From: Deinococcus alpinitundrae | Lineage (GTDB): Bacteria; Deinococcota; Deinococci; Deinococcales; Deinococcaceae | Reading direction: 5' to 3' | Assembly: GCF_009982895.1 (NCBI RefSeq) | Contig: NZ_WXZL01000057.1 | Location: 1-6,258 of the forward strand | DNA: 6,258 nt | Part shown: in pieces, positions 1-3,328 of the stretch | Position numbering within the stretch: the stretch's first letter is position 1 | Layout of the letters: each line of letters begins with the position of its first letter | Position numbers and translations under genes: made by a program | Notes under the pieces: generated by a model | Seen by the model: only the letters and a program-made list of their open reading frames with translations | Database searches by the model: none | Told to the model about the DNA's origin: nothing

Positions 1-482
1 TCGATGAAGTGGCGCACCTGACCCTCGAGGCGCTGGGCGCGTCCATGCACCTGGAGTCGCTGTTCATCTTCCTGGTGGATCGAGGCGTGCTGCGCGTCAA
101 CCGGGTCTGGGGCGAAGTGCCTCCGGAACTGCATCCGCTGTTGGAGCTCGGCACCTTACCTCTGGACGCGGTCCCACTCTGCCGCCAGGTGGTGCAGACT
201 GGCGAGGCGCAGTACGCCGAGAACATCGCGCATTTGCTGGCCGCCGGACCCGAGACGAACCCCACCTCTGCTGGCGCGGTACCGATTGTCGGCCAGTCCA
301 GCACCGTGGATGCAGTGCTGGCGGTCACGCGTCCGCCGCGCATCGGAACGTGGAGGACGCACGAACGGACGTTGCTGACGCAGGCGGCCCGAACACTGGG
401 GTTCACACTGAGAAAGGACGCGCTGTACGTCGGGGTGGCCGACGCTGAAGGCAAAGGCAGCACGCCGGTAACGGGCTCGTAA
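1..482 (+). CDS. GAF-domain protein, C-terminal part (5' end outside window)
   Basis: The reading frame is open from base 3 (D-E-V-A-H-L...) to the TAA at 480-482, giving the last 159 residues of a longer protein. The GTG at 9 is in frame but has no ribosome binding site, and the frame continues upstream, so I treat the gene as cut by the window edge. The residues read as a GAF domain: a strand pair (LESLFIFLVDRG, LRVNRVWGEVP), a middle part (PLCRQVVQTGEAQYAENI), a second strand pair (AVPIVGQSS, VDAVLAVTRPP), and a closing helix (HERTLLTQAARTLGFTL). GAF domains bind small ligands or mediate dimerisation in signalling proteins. No kinase, cyclase or HD domain follows: only about 25 uncharacteristic residues lie between the GAF helix and the stop. 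Any output domain must lie upstream or be absent. The GAF call is fairly sure; the role of the full protein is unknown. Confidence 0.75.
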   Translation, partial: DEVAHLTLEALGASMHLESLFIFLVDRGVLRVNRVWGEVPPELHPLLELGTLPLDAVPLCRQVVQTGEAQYAENIAHLLAAGPETNPTSAGAVPIVGQSSTVDAVLAVTRPPRIGTWRTHERTLLTQAARTLGFTLRKDALYVGVADAEGKGSTPVTGS

Positions 483-510
483 GGCCCAGAGGTCAGGCTG
501 GGGCCAGGAA

Positions 511-517
511 GAGGGGG
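511..517 (+). promoter_or_regulatory. Shine-Dalgarno site of the usp gene
   Basis: A purine run, GAGGGGG, lies eight bases before the GTG at 526, with AGGAA just upstream. It selects the GTG rather than the adjacent TTG at 529 as start. The gap to the preceding GAF gene is only 43 bases and I see no convincing promoter in it, so the two may be cotranscribed (inference). Confidence 0.6.
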
Positions 518-525
518 CACCGCCA

Positions 526-1017
526 GTGTTGCGTCAGACGCTTGTTGCCGTGGATTTCAGCGTATGTAGTCGGAATGTGGCCCAGCACGCTTTTGATGTG
601 GCGCGGGCCATCGGCGGAACGGTCACGCTCCTGCACGTGCTCGAAGCACACGAAGCGGAACCAGCAGCGCACACTCTCCTTCAGGAGCTAAGCTTACTGG
701 CGCGCCGTCCACCAAATTGCCTGATCGTTCCTGCCAGAAGCGGATTCAGCCCACACGACCCTGGGTCTGAAGGTTTGCAAGAAAAGGTTGTACTTGTGGG
801 TGGCGTGGTGCTGAGCATCCTGATGGTGGCCGATCAACTGGACGCGGAACTGATTGTGATCGGCCTACACGGTCAAGGGAACGCTGCTGCAGGGACGCTG
901 GGTCAGGTTGTACACGGGGTACTCCTGAACGCACGTATACCCGTACAAGTGGTGCGCTACAGCTCATCCAGACTGGTCAGCAAGCGCTGGAGTGGTGTGG
1001 AAGCGCCACATTCCTGA
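526..1017 (+). CDS. universal stress protein (UspA family)
   Basis: A 163-residue single-domain UspA-fold protein, the usual length for the family plus a short tail. Strand 1 with the conserved Asp is TLVAVDFS (Asp10), followed by helix 1 and TVTLLHVLE (residues 32-40). The C-terminal half has the typical ILMVADQLDAELIVIGLHG and IPVQVVR. The nucleotide-binding signature G-2x-G-9x-G-(S/T) is present as Gly113, Gly116 and Gly126, but the last position is Gln127 instead of Ser/Thr. ATP-binding members use this loop for the phosphates; non-binding members lose it, so nucleotide binding here is plausible but uncertain. Roughly 20 residues after IPVQVVR are not family-like and may be a leftover of the rearrangement that brought the antiporter remnant next door. 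The start is GTG with a good ribosome binding site. These are cytoplasmic proteins, usually dimeric, made under starvation or oxidative and other stress. Confidence 0.85.
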   Translation: MLRQTLVAVDFSVCSRNVAQHAFDVARAIGGTVTLLHVLEAHEAEPAAHTLLQELSLLARRPPNCLIVPARSGFSPHDPGSEGLQEKVVLVGGVVLSILMVADQLDAELIVIGLHGQGNAAAGTLGQVVHGVLLNARIPVQVVRYSSSRLVSKRWSGVEAPHS

Positions 1018-1034
1018 GACCAGCAGGTTCTGGC

Positions 1035-1439
1035 ATGGATGGATTCTGGGAGCTGACCGACGAGCTGCTCAACATTTTCCTATTCGTGTTGCTGGCGCTC
1101 AACATCGTGGCGTTAACGTTCAGTGTGAAGGCGCTGGTGCTGGGCGTCATTGCGGTGCCGCTGCTGCTGGTGATCCGCGCCTTCAGTGTGGCGGTTCCGG
1201 TTCGGCTGCTCCGGCATCGACACGGCTTTCCTCCGTTCACCCGGCGGCTGAAGGTCTAGGGTGGCTTGCGCGGCGCGATCAGTGTGGCGCTGGCCTTTAG
1301 CGTTCCAGTCGGGCCGGAGAAGGAGCTGTTCCTGGTGATGACCTACGTCATCGTGGTGTTCTCGGTGCTGGTCCAGGGACTCACGATGGGCGGCTTGGCC
1401 CTGCAGGCCGCGAGGGGAGAGGGCGGAGAAATCCGTTAG
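1035..1439 (+). pseudogene. CPA1/NhaP-type Na+/H+ antiporter, C-terminal remnant with in-frame TAG
   Basis: From the ATG at 1035 the frame gives 74 residues rich in membrane helices (LNIFLFVLLALNIVAL, then LVLGVIAVPLLLVI) and stops at TAG 1257-1259. Reading through the stop in the same frame, the protein continues as GGLRGAISVALAFSVP, then a last hydrophobic helix (VMTYVIVVFSVLVQG), ending at TAG 1437-1439. The order FWEL-x-DELLN, two helices, FPPFTRR, GGLRG-x-ISVALA, and a final SVLVQGLT-type helix is that of the C-terminal third of CPA1 Na+/H+ antiporters. That family has Trp-Gly-Gly-Leu-Arg-Gly here, so the TAG sits exactly on the Trp codon (TGG to TAG). Family members are about 400 residues or more; the N-terminal helices with the ion-binding Asp residues are absent, and no homologous residues are seen upstream of FWEL. 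Only 17 bases separate it from usp. Transport function is almost certainly lost. Confidence 0.8.
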
Positions 1440-1496
1440 GTCAGAACTTGGCCCTTCCATTGGTCATCACCGCCCCAGTCATACGACCGCAACGAG

Positions 1497-1536
1497 AAGC
1501 CCCCGCCCTGATCGATGCCGGGAGCGGGGGCTTTTT
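1497..1536 (+). terminator. intrinsic terminator after the antiporter remnant
   Basis: The left arm AAGCCCCCGC (1497-1506) pairs perfectly with GCGGGGGCTT (1524-1533). Two further C-G pairs are possible across a bulged A at 1523. A run of five T (1532-1536) follows. It ends transcription from the usp/antiporter side and lies only 28 bases before the quinone oxidoreductase start, so that gene is probably a separate unit. The core closely matches the hairpin at 2929-2984. Confidence 0.85.
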
Positions 1537-1564
1537 GTGTTGGTTTCCATGTCAATGTGTTGCC

Positions 1565-2227
1565 ATGCCACACGCCCTGATCGTTCACGCTCACCCTGAG
1601 CCGAACTCATTTTGCACCGCACAAATGCGCAAAGCGGCCCAAACCCTTCAAGAACAGGGCTACACCGTGGAGATCAGCGATCTCTACGCCATGAACTGGA
1701 ACCCTTCGCTCGGACGCTCGGACTTTAGGCATGTCCTGGAAGGTCATTTCAAACCTGGTCCTGAGCAAACACGCGCTGCTCGGGAGGGCACCTTCGCTCC
1801 AGATGTCACTGCCGAATTGGAGAAACTTCAGCGCGCCGATCTGTTGGTACTTTCGTTCCCGATGTGGTGGTTCTCGCTGCCCGCGATCCTCAAGGGCTGG
1901 GTGGACCGGGTCTTTACGATGGGCATCGCTTACGGCGGTGGTGTAGGGACATTCGATAAGGGAGGGTTCAGGGGGCGACAGGCCATGCTGCTCTTTACCA
2001 CCGGGAGTCTGGAAGAACACTTTGGTCCGGAGGCCCGTGACGGTGAGATGGACGTGATCCTGTTCCATATTTTGCACGGGATGTTCTGGTTTTGTGGTTT
2101 CACTGCGCTGGAATCGGTGGTAAGTTTTGCACCCACCAAAGGGACGCCTGAGACGCGAGCGCAGCAGCTCGAGCGTGTTGGAGAAGCTTTCAGCGACTTG
2201 CCCTCACGTGCCGTGAAGTTCGGTTGA
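1565..2227 (+). CDS. NAD(P)H:quinone oxidoreductase, flavodoxin-like fold (NQO1/KefF/MdaB superfamily)
   Basis: A 220-residue protein from ATG 1565. The frame is open back to 1448, but that stretch contains the terminator hairpin, so the earlier GTG is not used. The N-terminus ALIVHAHPEPNSF (residues 4-16) is the first strand and flavin-phosphate loop typical of the family. FPMWWFSLPAILKGWVDRVF (98-117) is the hallmark active-site and isoalloxazine-contacting segment, followed by YGGG (123-126), LLFTTG (142-147) and a HGMFWFCGF segment (171-179). Members are cytoplasmic dimers carrying FAD or FMN that reduce quinones or nitro/azo compounds with two electrons from NAD(P)H, limiting semiquinone radicals. 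Some serve as regulators of glutathione-gated K+ efflux, but no Kef channel gene is seen here. I find no clear Shine-Dalgarno sequence before 1565; a leaderless or very short-leader mRNA would fit. The exact substrate is not predictable. Confidence 0.88.
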   Translation: MPHALIVHAHPEPNSFCTAQMRKAAQTLQEQGYTVEISDLYAMNWNPSLGRSDFRHVLEGHFKPGPEQTRAAREGTFAPDVTAELEKLQRADLLVLSFPMWWFSLPAILKGWVDRVFTMGIAYGGGVGTFDKGGFRGRQAMLLFTTGSLEEHFGPEARDGEMDVILFHILHGMFWFCGFTALESVVSFAPTKGTPETRAQQLERVGEAFSDLPSRAVKFG

Positions 2228-2232
2228 GCGAT

Positions 2233-2258
2233 CTCCCTCAGTCCATGGGAGCGTTTTT
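2233..2258 (+). terminator. probable intrinsic terminator of the quinone oxidoreductase gene
   Basis: CTCCC (2233-2237) pairs with GGGAG (2247-2251), directly followed by CG and five T (2254-2258), six bases after the stop codon. The stem is short (five pairs, extendable by two pairs over a bulge). The right arm can instead pair downstream: GGGAGCGT (2247-2254) with ACGCTTCC (2263-2270) gives an eight-pair stem with one G-T pair. Most likely a simple terminator; alternative folding is possible but unproven. Confidence 0.5.
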
Positions 2259-2304
2259 ATTTACGCTTCCAGCAAGTCTGCCTTGACGTGATCAACCTCG
2301 TTCG

Positions 2305-2436
2305 GTGACCATACCAACGGTGCTGGGCGGTCAGGCTTTGATTCTGCTGTAACTCGACGCCGGGAACCTGGTGCCCATCGGTGGCTTAGTCATGGTCATG
2401 TTCATGGTGGACACAGCGGTAATCCTGCCGAGGTAA
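2305..2436 (+). pseudogene. possible decayed membrane-protein fragment
   Basis: This lies in the 270-base gap between two genes. The frame from GTG 2305 reads VTIPTVLGGQALILL, a TAA at 2350-2352, then LDAGNLVPIGGLVMVMFMVD and TAVILPR to a TAA at 2434-2436. Both halves are hydrophobic and look like membrane-helix sequence broken by one stop. No ribosome binding site is apparent and I do not recognise the family. It may be a fossil of a transporter gene or a chance hydrophobic frame; composition alone cannot decide. The rest of the gap holds only the terminator at 2233-2258 and the promoter candidate at 2452-2479. Confidence 0.25.
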
Positions 2437-2451
2437 GGGTGGCGTGTTAAA

Positions 2452-2479
2452 TTGAACGTCTCATGAAGACGCTTGTGAT
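2452..2479 (+). promoter_or_regulatory. candidate promoter with inverted repeat, response-regulator gene
   Basis: TTGAAC (2452-2457) and TGTGAT (2474-2479) are four-of-six matches to sigma-70 -35 and -10 boxes, 16 bases apart, ending 18 bases before the response-regulator ATG. Between them lies a perfect inverted repeat, CGTCT (2457-2461), five bases, AGACG (2467-2471), in the position of a repressor operator. Both boxes are imperfect and the repeat is short, so this is a suggestion only. Confidence 0.3.
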
Positions 2480-2497
2480 TCCCGCGAGCTCTAGGAC

Positions 2498-2914
2498 ATG
2501 AAGCGTCCCTTTCGCTTGATGCTGATCGATGACAACTACGCCGATTGTCTGCTCGCTGAAGAGGCGTTGAATTATCCTGGTCTGGACTGCGAATTCACCT
2601 TCAGTGAGTCGGGTCCAGCGGTCCTCGCGAGCTTCAAGGCTGGTGCTCGACTCCCTGATTTGTTGTTGTTGGATATCAACATGCCGGAGATGAACGGCTT
2701 CGAGGTTCTGAGGGCGATCAAGATGACTTCCGAACTGCGTCACTTGCCGGTCGGGATGTTGAGCACGTCGCGCAGGCCAGAAGACATCACTGAGGCATAC
2801 GATCTCCAAGCCAATTTTTACCTGGTAAAGCCAGTCGAGTTTTCGGGCTTTCAGAGACAGCTATCTGGATTGTTGAGCTTCTGGCAGAGCGCCCTATTGG
2901 TCGCCTCGCCCTGA
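2498..2914 (+). CDS. single-domain response regulator, Rcp1/CheY-like receiver
   Basis: A 138-residue receiver domain with no output domain. The acidic pair is Asp11-Asp12 (LMLIDDN). The phosphoacceptor is Asp59 in LLLLDINMPEMNG, the switch Thr/Ser lies in MLSTS (Thr90), and the conserved Lys-Pro is Lys111-Pro112. All phosphorylation residues are thus present. The body resembles Rcp1, the response regulator of cyanobacterial phytochromes: an acidic pair followed by xxAD-x-x-L near the N-terminus, KMTSELRHLPVGMLSTSRRPEDI, and a C-terminal helix ending in S-F-W. Such stand-alone receivers take phosphate from a histidine kinase and act by protein contact, often as phosphorelay intermediates or partners of bacteriophytochromes. 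No kinase is in the window, so the partner is unknown. Ribosome binding before ATG 2498 is weak (GCGAG at 2485-2489), but the receiver begins right at this start. A terminator follows 14 bases after the stop. Confidence 0.9.
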   Translation: MKRPFRLMLIDDNYADCLLAEEALNYPGLDCEFTFSESGPAVLASFKAGARLPDLLLLDINMPEMNGFEVLRAIKMTSELRHLPVGMLSTSRRPEDITEAYDLQANFYLVKPVEFSGFQRQLSGLLSFWQSALLVASP

Positions 2915-2928
2915 ACGCCGCATGTCCG

Positions 2929-2984
2929 CAACAGAAGAAGCCTCCGCCCTGGCCGAGTGGCGGGAGCGGGGGCTTCTTCTGTTG
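2929..2984. terminator. bidirectional hairpin terminator between convergent genes
   Basis: A 19-pair stem: arm 2929-2947 (starts CAACAGAAGAAGCC) pairs with 2966-2984 (ends GGCTTCTTCTGTTG) with a single T-G pair (2943/2970). Each arm is T-rich (TTCTTCTGTT) on its own 3' side, so it can act on either strand. It sits between the stop of the response regulator (2914, + strand) and the presumed end of the minus-strand gene (2995), the place for a shared terminator. The inner part repeats the core of the terminator at 1497-1536, including the bulged A before GCGGGGGCTT. Confidence 0.75.
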
Positions 2985-2994
2985 TGGGCCGTCA

Positions 2995-3250
2995 TCAGGG
3001 GGTGAGGGGCACGGTCAGGTCATGCCGGTGATCCCACAGATCGGCCTTTGACCAGGGGCATGCTGAGCCGTCGACCACTCAGAATGGAATACGGTCCACG
3101 CTCAGCCCGCAGGTGCCTCGTGAGCTCGGCACCCTCCCGCAAAGCCCTGAGGATCTTCACCTCGGCTGCTGTCAATTTTAAGAACTGTTCGGCAACTGCT
3201 TTACGCAGAAGCGCGACTAGCGCTGAGACACACCGGTGGCGTTGGTGCAC
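2995..3250 (-). pseudogene. small unknown protein, minus strand, apparently frameshifted near its 3' end
   Basis: On the minus strand a GTG at 3250 opens 76 codons ending at TGA 3020-3022. The middle part, LTAAEVKILRALREGAELTR (residues 26-45), looks like the start of a small helical, perhaps winged-helix, domain, followed by GPYSILSGRRLSMPLVKG (52-69). After this the frame becomes nondescript (SVGSPA), while the next frame from 3039 reads LWDHRHDLTVPLTP and stops at TGA 2995-2997, ten bases before the two-way terminator. One base too many around T3040 would explain both. I infer a gene of about 84 residues with a single-base frameshift, or a genuinely shorter product ending at 3020. I do not recognise a named family and assign no function. 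No clear ribosome binding site precedes the GTG; TTG inside KLTAAE is an alternative start. Confidence 0.42.
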
Positions 3251-3262
3251 AACCGAGCGTTT

Positions 3263-3291
3263 CTGAAAAAACGCGTGGCTTACTCTATCAT
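3263..3291 (+). promoter_or_regulatory. candidate sigma-70-type promoter of the LOV-HD-GYP gene
   Basis: TATCAT (3286-3291) matches the -10 consensus at five of six positions and lies 17 bases after CTGAAA (3263-3268), a four-of-six -35 match. Transcription would begin near 3298, leaving a leader of about 30 bases with the ribosome binding site of the 3329 gene. The -35 box lies in the loop of a six-pair inverted repeat, GCGTTT (3257-3262) and AAACGC (3269-3274), which could be an operator. The divergent minus-strand gene starts at 3250, so the site lies in a short divergent intergenic region. Confidence 0.45.
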
Positions 3292-3315
3292 TGGTATCTC
3301 ACCAAGCTGATGTCC

Positions 3316-3322
3316 GAGAAGG
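3316..3322 (+). promoter_or_regulatory. Shine-Dalgarno site of the LOV-HD-GYP gene
   Basis: GAGAAGG ends six bases before ATG 3329 and fixes that start. An upstream ATG at 3310 is in another frame and encodes nothing recognisable. Confidence 0.6.
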
Positions 3323-3328
3323 CAGGCG

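Noticed and set aside
1035..1259. Treating the 74-codon ORF as an intact small membrane protein
   Set aside because: The same frame continues as antiporter sequence directly after the TAG, the family Trp falls on that stop, and no good ribosome binding site precedes the ATG. A remnant is the simpler explanation.
992..1300. A 102-codon + strand frame overlapping the antiporter remnant
   Set aside because: It is the shifted frame of the remnant. The antiporter residues are in the frame of 1035-1439, and this frame shows no domain.
1448..1564. N-terminal extension of the quinone oxidoreductase from GTG 1448
   Set aside because: The extension would run through the terminator hairpin at 1497-1536 and encodes 39 residues unlike the family; the flavodoxin fold begins right at ATG 1565.
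3048..3266. A 72-codon + strand frame before the LOV gene
   Set aside because: It is antisense to the minus-strand small gene, has no ribosome binding site, and is rich in Arg and Ser as expected of a shadow frame.
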